From assembly GCF_022751215.1 (NCBI RefSeq), contig NZ_JAICDG010000002.1:1860001-1924000 (forward strand): a DNA stretch of 64,000 bases, in the 5' to 3' direction. How positions within the stretch are numbered: the stretch's first letter is position 1; the number at the start of each line of letters is the position of its first letter. Both the position numbers and the translations under genes were made by a program. The DNA comes from Actinomadura terrae. Lineage in GTDB: Bacteria > Actinomycetota > Actinomycetes > Streptosporangiales > Streptosporangiaceae. Below are positions 43,756 to 51,450 of the stretch, in pieces. A model generated the notes under the pieces. It made no database searches and had not been told where the DNA came from. It saw nothing but the letters and a program-made list of their open reading frames with translations.

Positions 43756-44210
43756 CGCGCGCGGTGGTCGGTGTCGGCGCGTCCAGCGGAGCCGGCGCGG
43801 GCGAGGTCGCCGACCTCATCGGCAGCGTCCTGGACGAGGCGGGCCTGGAACCCGGCGCGGTCTGGTGCGTGGCGACCGCCGACGGCCGGGCCGCCGAGCG
43901 CGTCCTGCGCGCCGCCGCCGGACGTTGCGGGCTGCCGCTCGTCGCCTACCCCGTGGACGTGCTGGCGCAGGTGGAGGTGCCCTCCCCGTCCGACGCGGTC
44001 CGGGCGCGGACGGGAACCGCGAGCGTCGCGGAGGCCGCCGCCCTGCACGCGGCCCGCTCGGCCGGGGGCGAAGGCGTCCGGCTCGTCGTGCGCAAGCGCA
44101 GATCGGCCCGCGCCACCGCGGCGGTCGCCCGAACCGCCACAACAACCGAAATAGACCGTCATGCTCGTCTATTTATCGACAAGTCAGGCGGAGACTGTTC
44201 AAAGGCGTGA
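43752..44210 (+). CDS. cobE: CobE/CbiG C-terminal-type protein, 152 aa
   Basis: The family start MTRAVVGVGASSGAGAGEVA and the later LVAYPVDVLAQVEVPSPSDA followed by TGTASVAEAAALHAA mark the small CobE/CbiG_C domain. It is linked to opening of the ring in the anaerobic route and of uncertain role in the aerobic one. The last 30 residues are atypical and lower in GC, so the true end of the domain is about residue 120. Its ATG overlaps the CobL stop. Confidence 0.85.
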   Translation: MTRAVVGVGASSGAGAGEVADLIGSVLDEAGLEPGAVWCVATADGRAAERVLRAAAGRCGLPLVAYPVDVLAQVEVPSPSDAVRARTGTASVAEAAALHAARSAGGEGVRLVVRKRRSARATAAVARTATTTEIDRHARLFIDKSGGDCSKA

Positions 44211-44341
44211 TGTCCGGCAACCCGTGCCACCCTGGTTCGGGACCCCGCGCCGTCCCCCCCAACGCCCCCGACCCCCGAGCCCGACACCGGCCCGCCCATC
44301 CCGGCGACAGCGAGGAAGACCATGACCAGCCTGGAGGCTCA
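44211..44341. other. Intergenic region before cobH with a seven-codon mini-ORF
   Basis: Gap of 131 bases in an otherwise overlapping operon. At 44322-44345 the mini-ORF MTSLEAQ follows GAGGAAG, and its stop overlaps the cobH GTG. The rest is C-rich without coding bias. It could carry a secondary promoter; none is clear. Confidence 0.5.
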
Positions 44342-44938
44342 GTGAGCGTACGCCAGCCCCATCCGATCGAGATCCGGTCGTATGAGATCCTGCGCTCCCG
44401 CGTGGACCTGTCCGCGCTGCCGCCGCTGTCGCGCGCCGTCGCCGAGCGGGTGATCCACGCCACCGGCGACCTCGCGTACGCCGACGACCTGGTCACCGAG
44501 GAGGAGTCCCTCCGGCAGGGCTGGGCCGCGCTGCGCACCGGGGCGCCGATCGTCACCGACGAGGGCATGGTCGCCGCCGGGATCAGCGCCCGCGAGACGC
44601 TCTGCCACGCCACCGATCCCGCCGCCGCCCGGATGGCGCGCGCCGCCGGCGTCACGCGCTCGGCCGCCGCCGTCCGGCTGTCGTACTCGGAGGTGGGGCC
44701 GGGCGCGGTGTGGGCGATCGGGTCGGCGCACGAGGCGATCACCGAGATCATCGAGCGGCGGGTGCGGCCCGCGCTGGTGGTCGGCGTGCCGGCGGGCTTC
44801 GTCGGCGCGTCCGAGGCCAAGGAGGCGCTGCGCGCCAGCGGACTCCCGCAGCTCAGCAACGTCTCGGAGAAGGGCGGCTCGGTCGTCGCGGCGGCGGCGG
44901 TCAACGCGCTGCTCTACCACGAGCCCGCCGCGCCCTGA
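44342..44938 (+). CDS. cobH: Precorrin-8X methylmutase CobH/CbiC, 198 aa
   Basis: Shifts the C11 methyl group to C12 to give hydrogenobyrinic acid. Characteristic blocks: HPIEIRSYEILRSRV, IHATGDLAYADDLV (active-site His), GAPIVTDEGMVAAGI and VVGVPAGFVGASEAKEALRA. The GTG at 44342 follows GGAGG by four bases. Length typical. Confidence 0.96.
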   Translation: MSVRQPHPIEIRSYEILRSRVDLSALPPLSRAVAERVIHATGDLAYADDLVTEEESLRQGWAALRTGAPIVTDEGMVAAGISARETLCHATDPAAARMARAAGVTRSAAAVRLSYSEVGPGAVWAIGSAHEAITEIIERRVRPALVVGVPAGFVGASEAKEALRASGLPQLSNVSEKGGSVVAAAAVNALLYHEPAAP

Positions 44939-45003
44939 GCGGGGAGACGGGGCCACAGCATGCGAGCACGACGATGTCGGACGATCGAACAGGGGGTTCA
45001 GCG

Positions 45004-46056
45004 GTGAACGGGCCCACGGGGCACGCCGAGACGGCGGCGCCCGACGAGGTGGATCTGCGGCACCACGGGGACGCGGAGGTCGGCGACGGGCTCGCCGACT
45101 TCGCCGTGAACGTGCGCACCGGGACGCCGCCGCCATGGCTGGCCGAGCGGCTGCGCGCGTCCGTCGCGGGCCTGGCCGCCTACCCCGACCCGCGCCCCGC
45201 GCGCCGGGCGGTCGCGCGGCGGCACGCCAGGGCGGCGGGGGAGGTGCTGCTCACCTCGGGCGCCGCCGAGGCGTTCGTGCTGCTCGCGCGGGTCCTCGCG
45301 CCGCGCCGGGCGATCGTGGTGCACCCGCAGTTCACCGAGCCGGAGGCCGCGCTGCGGGCCGCCGGGCACCCGGTGGGACGGGTCGTGCTCGGCAAGGACT
45401 TCACGCTCGACCCCGCCGCCGTCCCCGACGACGCCGACCTCGTCGTGATCGGGAACCCGACCAACCCGACCTCCGTCCTGCACCCGGCCGACGCCGTCGC
45501 CGCGCTGGCCAGGCCCGGCCGGACGGTCGTCGTCGACGAGGCGTTCATGGACTGCGTCCCGGGCGAGCCGGAGACGCTCGCCACCCGCCTGCCGTCCGGC
45601 GTCGTCGTGATCCGCAGCCTCACCAAGACGTGGGGGCTCGCCGGGCTGCGCGCCGGATACGTCCTGGCCGCGCCCGGCCTGGTCGCGCGGCTGGCCGAGG
45701 CGCAGCCGCTCTGGGCCGTCTCCACGCCCGCGCTCGTCGCGATCGAGGCGTGCTCCGCGCCGGACGCGGTCGCCGAGGCGGAGCGGTGGGCCGTCGAGGC
45801 GGCGGCGGAACGCGACCGGCTCGCGGCCGAGTTCGCCGCGCGCGGGCTCTACGTCGTCCCGGAGGCGCGCGCGTCGTTCCTGTGCCTGCGCGTCCCGGAC
45901 GCCCTCGGCATCAGGGCGCTCCTGCGCCAGCGCGGATACGCCGTCCGCCGGGGCGACACGTTCCCGGGGCTCGGCCCGGACTGGCTCCGGATCGCCGTCC
46001 GCGACCGCGCGGCCAACGACGCGCTGCTCGGGGTGCTCGGTGAACTCGGCATCTAG
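45004..46056 (+). CDS. cobC: Threonine-phosphate decarboxylase-like aminotransferase CobC, 350 aa
   Basis: PLP-dependent fold-type I enzyme: LTSGAAEAFVLLARVLAP, IGNPTNPTSVLHP, VDEAFMDCVPGE and the PLP-lysine region SLTKTWGLAGLRAGY. It is close to HisC, but its place among cob genes marks it as the enzyme making aminopropanol phosphate (CobC/CobD of the anaerobic naming). An ATG at 44974 lies in frame, but the GTG at 45004 has AGGGGG eight bases upstream and is preferred. It overlaps the next gene by 17 bases. Confidence 0.88.
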   Translation: MNGPTGHAETAAPDEVDLRHHGDAEVGDGLADFAVNVRTGTPPPWLAERLRASVAGLAAYPDPRPARRAVARRHARAAGEVLLTSGAAEAFVLLARVLAPRRAIVVHPQFTEPEAALRAAGHPVGRVVLGKDFTLDPAAVPDDADLVVIGNPTNPTSVLHPADAVAALARPGRTVVVDEAFMDCVPGEPETLATRLPSGVVVIRSLTKTWGLAGLRAGYVLAAPGLVARLAEAQPLWAVSTPALVAIEACSAPDAVAEAERWAVEAAAERDRLAAEFAARGLYVVPEARASFLCLRVPDALGIRALLRQRGYAVRRGDTFPGLGPDWLRIAVRDRAANDALLGVLGELGI

Positions 46057-47815
46057 CGACGTCTTCGACGAGGCCGAGATCGACGCCGTCTACCGGGTCG
46101 TCACGGAGCGGCGCGACATGCGCGACGGCTTCCTCCCGGACCCCGTGGACGACGCCGTCCTCACCCGCGTCCTGGAGGCCGCCCACCGCGCCCCCTCGGT
46201 CGGGCTGACCCAGCCCTGGGACTTCCTCATCGTCCGCGACGCGGCGAAACGGCGCCGCATCCGCGACCTCGCCGCACGGCAGCGCGCCGTCTACGCGGCG
46301 AGCCTGCCGCCCGCGCGCGCCGCCGTCCTGGACGGCCTCAAGGTGGAGGCCATCCGCGAGGCGCCCGTCAACATCGTCGTGACCTGCGACCCCACCCGGG
46401 GCGGCCGGAACCCGCTCGGACGCCACGTCCAGCCCAGGACGGCCCACTACTCCGTCGCCTGCGCGGTCGAGAACCTGTGGCTCGCCGCCCGCGCCGAGGG
46501 CCTCGGCGTCGGCTGGGTGAGCTTCTTCGACGAACGCGAACTGGCCGCCGAGCTGGGCCTGCCCGCCCACCTGGAGATCATCGCCTACCTGTGCGCGGGA
46601 CGCGTCGAGGCGTTCCCGCCCGCCCCCATGCTCGCGCTCACCGGCTGGGCGCGGCGCCGTCCCCTCGCGTGGGCGGTGCACGACGAGGAATACGGGCGGC
46701 GCGCGCTGCCCGGAGAGGACATCGTGAACCCCATCGAGCAGACCGTCGCCGCGATCCGTCCGCTGGACGAGGCCGCCATGCGCGACGCCCGCGACCACCA
46801 GGCCCGCCTCACCAAGCCGCCCGGCGCGCTCGGCGTGCTGGAGGACCTGTCGGTCCAGCTCTCCGGGCTGGCCGGGCAGTGCCCGCCGCCGCTCCCCGAA
46901 CCCGCCGCGGTCGCGGTGTTCGCCGCCGACCACGGCGTCCACACGCAGGGCGTGACCCCCTGGCCGCAGGAGGTCACCGCGCAGATGGTGGCCAACTTCC
47001 TGGCCGGGGGAGCGGTCGTCAACGCGTTCGCCGCGCAGGTCGGCGCCGAGGTCAGCGTCGTGGACATCGGCGTCGCCGCCGAACTCGACCCCGCCCCCGG
47101 ACTGCTCCCGCGCAAGATCGCCCACGGCACCGCCGACATGACCCGCGGGCCCGCGATGACCATGGACGAGGCCCGCCGCGCCGTCGAGACCGGCATCGAG
47201 GTCGCCCGCGACCTCGTCTCCTCCGGTGCTCGCTGCCTGGTCACCGGCGACATGGGGATCGCCAACACCACCGCGTCCGCCGCGCTCGTCGCCGCGTTCA
47301 CCGGCCTGCCGCCCGAGCGCGTCACCGGCCGCGGCACCGGCATCGACGACGCCACCCACGCCCACAAGATCGAGATCGTCCGGACGGCGCTGGAGCTGCA
47401 CGGCCTCCCGGGCGAGCGCGATCCTCTGGAGGTGCTCGCGGCGGTCGGCGGGCTGGAGCACGCCGCGATCGCCGGGTTCGTCCTCGGCGGGGCGGCGCTG
47501 CGCGTCCCCGTGGTCCTGGACGGGGTGATCGCCGGGTCCGCCGCGCTCGCCGCCGCCGCGCTGTGCCCCGGCGTCCTCGGCGCCTGCGTCGCCGGGCACC
47601 GCTCCGCCGAGCCGGGCCACACCGCCGCGATCGAGGCGCTCGGCCTGCGCCCGCTCGTCGACCTGGAGCTGCGGCTCGGCGAGGGGACCGGCGCCCTGCT
47701 GGCGTTGCCGCTGGTCCAGGCCGCGGTGCGGGTCCTGCACGAGGTCGCCACGTTCGACTCGGCGGGGGTCAGCGGCAAGGACGCCGAACGGCGTAACGAC
47801 GCGATCACGGAATGA
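46040..47815 (+). CDS. cobT: BluB-CobT fusion: DMB synthase plus NaMN:DMB phosphoribosyltransferase, 591 aa
   Basis: Residues about 1-215 form BluB, a flavin-destroying nitroreductase-fold enzyme that makes 5,6-dimethylbenzimidazole (RRDMRDGFLPDPV, HRAPSVGLTQPWDFLIV, GVGWVSFFDERELA). Residues about 235-591 are CobT, which turns that base into alpha-ribazole phosphate (ARLTKPPGALGVLEDLSVQL, ADHGVHTQGVTPWPQEVT, VTGDMGIANTTASAALVA and GRGTGIDDATHAHK). Both catalytic halves appear complete. Fusing base synthesis to activation may channel the ligand. GTG start within the cobC 3' end. Confidence 0.95.
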   Translation: MNSASSDVFDEAEIDAVYRVVTERRDMRDGFLPDPVDDAVLTRVLEAAHRAPSVGLTQPWDFLIVRDAAKRRRIRDLAARQRAVYAASLPPARAAVLDGLKVEAIREAPVNIVVTCDPTRGGRNPLGRHVQPRTAHYSVACAVENLWLAARAEGLGVGWVSFFDERELAAELGLPAHLEIIAYLCAGRVEAFPPAPMLALTGWARRRPLAWAVHDEEYGRRALPGEDIVNPIEQTVAAIRPLDEAAMRDARDHQARLTKPPGALGVLEDLSVQLSGLAGQCPPPLPEPAAVAVFAADHGVHTQGVTPWPQEVTAQMVANFLAGGAVVNAFAAQVGAEVSVVDIGVAAELDPAPGLLPRKIAHGTADMTRGPAMTMDEARRAVETGIEVARDLVSSGARCLVTGDMGIANTTASAALVAAFTGLPPERVTGRGTGIDDATHAHKIEIVRTALELHGLPGERDPLEVLAAVGGLEHAAIAGFVLGGAALRVPVVLDGVIAGSAALAAAALCPGVLGACVAGHRSAEPGHTAAIEALGLRPLVDLELRLGEGTGALLALPLVQAAVRVLHEVATFDSAGVSGKDAERRNDAITE

Positions 47816-47888
47816 GTCACGCTCGGCTATCGACTCGCCCGCGGACCTCTCCATGAGCTCGCCAACCCGAGTACCGTTGTTCCACAAA

Positions 47889-47902
47889 GACCGGCGCCGG
47901 TC
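47889..47902. promoter_or_regulatory. 14-bp perfect palindrome upstream of cysG
   Basis: GACCGGCGCCGGTC lies in the 138-base gap between the BluB-CobT fusion and the CysG-like gene. It is a candidate operator, but short GC palindromes are common by chance here. Confidence 0.3.
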
Positions 47903-47953
47903 ACCGACGCCCGCGAGAAACGACCCCGGACACCCGATCGAGAGATTCACCAC

Positions 47954-49192
47954 GTGCCCCCGTACCTGCTAGGCCTGCGACTCGGCGGGCGACGCGTCCT
48001 CGTCGTCGGCGGGGGCCGGGTCGCCCAGCGCCGCGTGCCCGCGCTGCTGGCCGCCGGAGCCGACGTGGTGCTCGTCTCCCCGCACGTCACCGCCTCCCTC
48101 GAAGGGCTGATCGACGCCGGCCGGGTCGACTGGCGGGCCCGCCGCTACGAGCGCGGCGACTGCGCGGGCGCGTGGCTCGTCCAGGCCGTCACCGACGACG
48201 CCAAGGTCAACGCCGCCGTGGTCGCCGAGGCCGAGGCGGCGCGGATCTGGGCCGTCCGGTCCGACGACGCCGAGTCCTCCCCGGCCTGGACGCCCGCGAG
48301 CGGCCAGGCCGGGGACGCGACCGTCGGCGTCCTGCTCGGCGGCGACCCCCGGCGCGCCGCCGGAATCCGCGACGCCGTGGTCGACGGGCTGCGCTCGGGC
48401 GGCCTCGAATCCCGGCACTCCCGGCGCAAGCCCGCCGGGGTCGCGCTCGTCGGCGGCGGCCCGGGCGACCCGGGGCTGATCACCGTCCGCGGGCGGCAGC
48501 TGCTCGCGATGGCCGACGTCGTCGTCACCGACCGGCTCGCCCCCGGCTCGCTGCTGGACGAGCTCGCCGACGACGTCGAGGTCATCGACGCCGCCAAGAT
48601 CCCCTACGGCCGCACCGTCACCCAGGAGCGCATCAACGAGCACCTGGTCGAGCAGGCCCGGCAGGGCAAGTTCGTCGTCCGGCTCAAGGGCGGCGACCCG
48701 TTCGTGTTCGGACGCGGCGGCGAAGAGGCGCTGCACTGCGCCCGGCACGGCATCCCCGTCACCGTCGTCCCCGGCATCACCAGCGCGGTCGCCGTGCCGT
48801 CCGCCGCCGGCATCCCGGTCACCCACCGCGGCGTCGCGCAGGAGTTCCACGTCGTCTCCGCGCACGTCCCGCCCGGGCACGCCGAGTCCACCGTCGACTG
48901 GGAGGCGCTCGGCCGCGCGAACGGCACGCTCGTCCTGCTCATGGCGGTCGAGCGGATGGCGGTCATCGCGGCCGCGCTCATGCGCTATGGTCGGTCGTCC
49001 GACACCCTGGTCGCCGTGATCCAGGACGGCACCCTTCCCGGCCAGCGGACGCTGACGGCGACGCTGGGCACGGTGGCCGGGGAGATGGCCGCCGCGGGAG
49101 TCCGGCCCCCGGCGATCGTGGTCGTCGGCGACGTGGTCGGCGTGGCACGAGAGATCGAACTGATTCGAGCCGACATGGGACGGGATCCGTGA
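47954..49192 (+). CDS. cysG: CysG-like siroheme synthase/uroporphyrinogen-III methyltransferase, 412 aa
   Basis: The N-terminal part is a precorrin-2 dehydrogenase-like domain (RRVLVVGGGRVAQRRVPALL), with an altered continuation VRSDDAESSPAWTPASGQ and TVGVLLGGDPRRAAGIRDAV. The C-terminal two-thirds are the SAM-uroporphyrinogen methyltransferase, with VALVGGGPGDPGLITVRG and VVRLKGGDPFVFGRGGEE then VPGITSAVAVPSAAGIPVTH. It makes precorrin-2, the branch point to siroheme and cobalamin. GTG start; the stop overlaps the dynamin-like gene (GTGA). Confidence 0.93.
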   Translation: MPPYLLGLRLGGRRVLVVGGGRVAQRRVPALLAAGADVVLVSPHVTASLEGLIDAGRVDWRARRYERGDCAGAWLVQAVTDDAKVNAAVVAEAEAARIWAVRSDDAESSPAWTPASGQAGDATVGVLLGGDPRRAAGIRDAVVDGLRSGGLESRHSRRKPAGVALVGGGPGDPGLITVRGRQLLAMADVVVTDRLAPGSLLDELADDVEVIDAAKIPYGRTVTQERINEHLVEQARQGKFVVRLKGGDPFVFGRGGEEALHCARHGIPVTVVPGITSAVAVPSAAGIPVTHRGVAQEFHVVSAHVPPGHAESTVDWEALGRANGTLVLLMAVERMAVIAAALMRYGRSSDTLVAVIQDGTLPGQRTLTATLGTVAGEMAAAGVRPPAIVVVGDVVGVAREIELIRADMGRDP

Positions 49193-51450
49193 CACCCCCG
49201 GCAGAGCAGAGCGCGGTTCACGACGAGGAGGCGGGCACCGGCCCCGGACGCGCGGGCGAGACCCCGGGCACGTCCGGCGGAGCGTCGGCGCCCGCACCCG
49301 CCGTGCCCGCCGAGGACGCGGCGTCCCCGGCCGAGCCGGAGGCGCCGGAACCCGCCAAGTCCGCCCCCGCGAAGGGGCGGTCGCGCAGAGGCCGCCGCCG
49401 CTCCACGAAGGGCGCCTCCGCACCGTCCAAGAAGGCGCCCCCCGCCCCCGCCGAACCGCCGCGACCGGACCGTCCCGCCAAGCCCGCGGACCGCCCCGCA
49501 GAGGCCGCGGAAGGTCCCGCCGAGGCCGCCGACCGCCCCCAGGAGGCCGCAGGCAGGCCCGCGGAGCCCGCGGGTAGGTCCGCGGAGGCCGCGGACGGCC
49601 GCACGGAGACCGCTGATGGACCCGCGGACGACTCGGCGAAGGCCGCGCCCCAGCAGCCGAAGGGATTGCGCGGCGACGGCTTCCGGGCCTCCGGCGACAC
49701 CCGCACCGCGCCCCGCACCGGCGGTGGGACGGCGCGCCAGGGCGAGCTGATCCGCGCCCTCACCCTGCTCCGCGACCAGCTCGGCACGTTCGAGTTCGTC
49801 CTGGACGTCCCGGGCGTCGAGGAGGCCCGCGAGGCCCGCACGGAGCTGCGCAACCAGCTCGTCGACTACGTCCTGCCGCGCGTCCAGGCGGCGGGGACGC
49901 CGATGCTCGTGGTCCTCGGCGGGTCCACCGGCGCTGGCAAGTCGACGCTGGTCAACACCCTCGTCGGCGCCCGCGTCAGCGCCACCGGCGTGCTCCGCCC
50001 TACCACCAGCAGCCCGATCCTCGTCTGCCACCCCGACCACGTCGCGTGGTTCATGGAGGGGCCGATGCTGCCCGGCATGGGCCGGGTCCGCGGGCCCGCG
50101 CCCGACGCCATCGCCGGTGACCAGCTGGTCATCATCGCGAGCGACGCGCTGCCGCCCGGCCTCGCGCTGCTCGACAGCCCCGACTTCGACTCGGTCTTCG
50201 AGGACCACTACGAGTTCGCGACCAAGCTGATGGCCGCCGCCGACCTGTGGCTGTGCGTCACCACCGCCGCCCGCTACGCCGACGCGCAGGTGTGGCAGAT
50301 GCTCCAGCGCGCCAAGGAGAACGGCGCCACGATCGGCGTCGTGCTCTCCCGCATCCCCCAGAGCGAGGGACGCGGCGACCGCTCCGGCGAGACCGGCTGG
50401 GGCGGCGCCGAGGTCGCCGAGCACTTCGGCGAGATGCTGGACGAGCACGAGGTCGGCGACGCGCGGCGCTTCACCGTCCCCGAGACGCGGATCGAGGAGA
50501 GCCGCCTCCCCGAGGACGCCGTCGCCGACATCCGCGCCTGGCTCGTCGGCGTCGCCGAGGACACCGACGGCCGCGAGATCGTCGTGAGCGATACGCTCGC
50601 CGCCGTCCTGGACAGCTTCCGCACCCGCGTCCCCGAACTGGCCCGGCACGTCGAGGCGCAGGTGGCGCAGCGCGCCGAACTGGCCCAGCAGGTCGAGGCC
50701 GCCTACGCCACCGTCCTCGCCGAGCTGGACGAGGCCACCCGCAACGGCTCCCTCCTGCGCGGCGAGGTCCTCGCCCGCTGGCAGGAGTTCGCCGGGACCG
50801 GCGACCTGCTGCGCGCCCTGCACGTCCCGCGGCCGCGCCGGGGACGCTCCGCGAACCGCCGCCACCGCAGCCCCGCCCGCGTCCGCGCGCTCAAGTCCGC
50901 GCTGCGCGACGCCCTCGAATCGCTGATCATGTCGTCCGCCGAGCACGGCGCCGAGCAGGTCCTCGCCCGCTGGCGGGAGCACCCGGCGGGCGGTCACGTG
51001 ATGTCCGGCCCGGCCGCGACGCTCAGTGGCGTCTCCCCGGAGCTGTCGCGCCGCGTCACCCGCGCCGTCAGCTCCTGGCAGGACCACGTCCAGGAACTGA
51101 TCCGCACCGAGGGCGTCACCAAGCGCTCGGTCGCCAAGCTGGTCTCCTTCGACACCGAGGCGGTCTCGCTCGTCCTGATGATCGGGCTGCTCGGCTACGG
51201 CACCTCCGACGTCGCGGTCGAGGGCGGCAACAGCGCCGTCCCGCAGCGGCTCCTGAAGGCCCTGTTCGGCGCCGAGTCGCTGCGCGGCATGGGCGCCAAG
51301 GCCCGCGCCGACCTGCGCAGCCGGATCGGGATGCTGTTCGACGAGGAGGCGATCAGATACGGGCAGGCGCTCGACGCCGCCGGCATCCCCGACGAGACCG
51401 TCCCCGTCCAGCTCTACCAGGCCACCTACAATCTCGAGGTTGCCCGATGA
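49189..51450 (+). CDS. Dynamin-like GTPase with low-complexity N terminus, 753 aa
   Basis: Residues 1-175 are an Ala/Pro/Glu-rich disordered region with degenerate AEAAxRPxEAA repeats and a basic RSRRGRRRS cluster. The GTPase core begins VVLGGSTGAGKSTLVNTLVG (G1), then a G2 threonine near LRPTTSSPILV, LLDSPDFDS (G3, DxxG replaced by DSPD) and a helical stalk. A hydrophobic segment AVSLVLMIGLLGYGTSDVAV lies near the C terminus. With the next gene it resembles the paired DynA/DynB of Streptomyces, which stabilise FtsZ rings; that link is inference. It is coupled to cysG and to the second GTPase by GTGA and ATGA overlaps. Confidence 0.85.
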   Translation: MTPPAEQSAVHDEEAGTGPGRAGETPGTSGGASAPAPAVPAEDAASPAEPEAPEPAKSAPAKGRSRRGRRRSTKGASAPSKKAPPAPAEPPRPDRPAKPADRPAEAAEGPAEAADRPQEAAGRPAEPAGRSAEAADGRTETADGPADDSAKAAPQQPKGLRGDGFRASGDTRTAPRTGGGTARQGELIRALTLLRDQLGTFEFVLDVPGVEEAREARTELRNQLVDYVLPRVQAAGTPMLVVLGGSTGAGKSTLVNTLVGARVSATGVLRPTTSSPILVCHPDHVAWFMEGPMLPGMGRVRGPAPDAIAGDQLVIIASDALPPGLALLDSPDFDSVFEDHYEFATKLMAAADLWLCVTTAARYADAQVWQMLQRAKENGATIGVVLSRIPQSEGRGDRSGETGWGGAEVAEHFGEMLDEHEVGDARRFTVPETRIEESRLPEDAVADIRAWLVGVAEDTDGREIVVSDTLAAVLDSFRTRVPELARHVEAQVAQRAELAQQVEAAYATVLAELDEATRNGSLLRGEVLARWQEFAGTGDLLRALHVPRPRRGRSANRRHRSPARVRALKSALRDALESLIMSSAEHGAEQVLARWREHPAGGHVMSGPAATLSGVSPELSRRVTRAVSSWQDHVQELIRTEGVTKRSVAKLVSFDTEAVSLVLMIGLLGYGTSDVAVEGGNSAVPQRLLKALFGAESLRGMGAKARADLRSRIGMLFDEEAIRYGQALDAAGIPDETVPVQLYQATYNLEVAR

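Noticed and set aside
44211..44341. Second cobalamin riboswitch before cobH
   Set aside because: No GCCACTG-type core or B12 box can be found in the gap.
47816..47953. Riboswitch before the CysG-like gene
   Set aside because: Only a short GC palindrome is seen; no B12 core elements.
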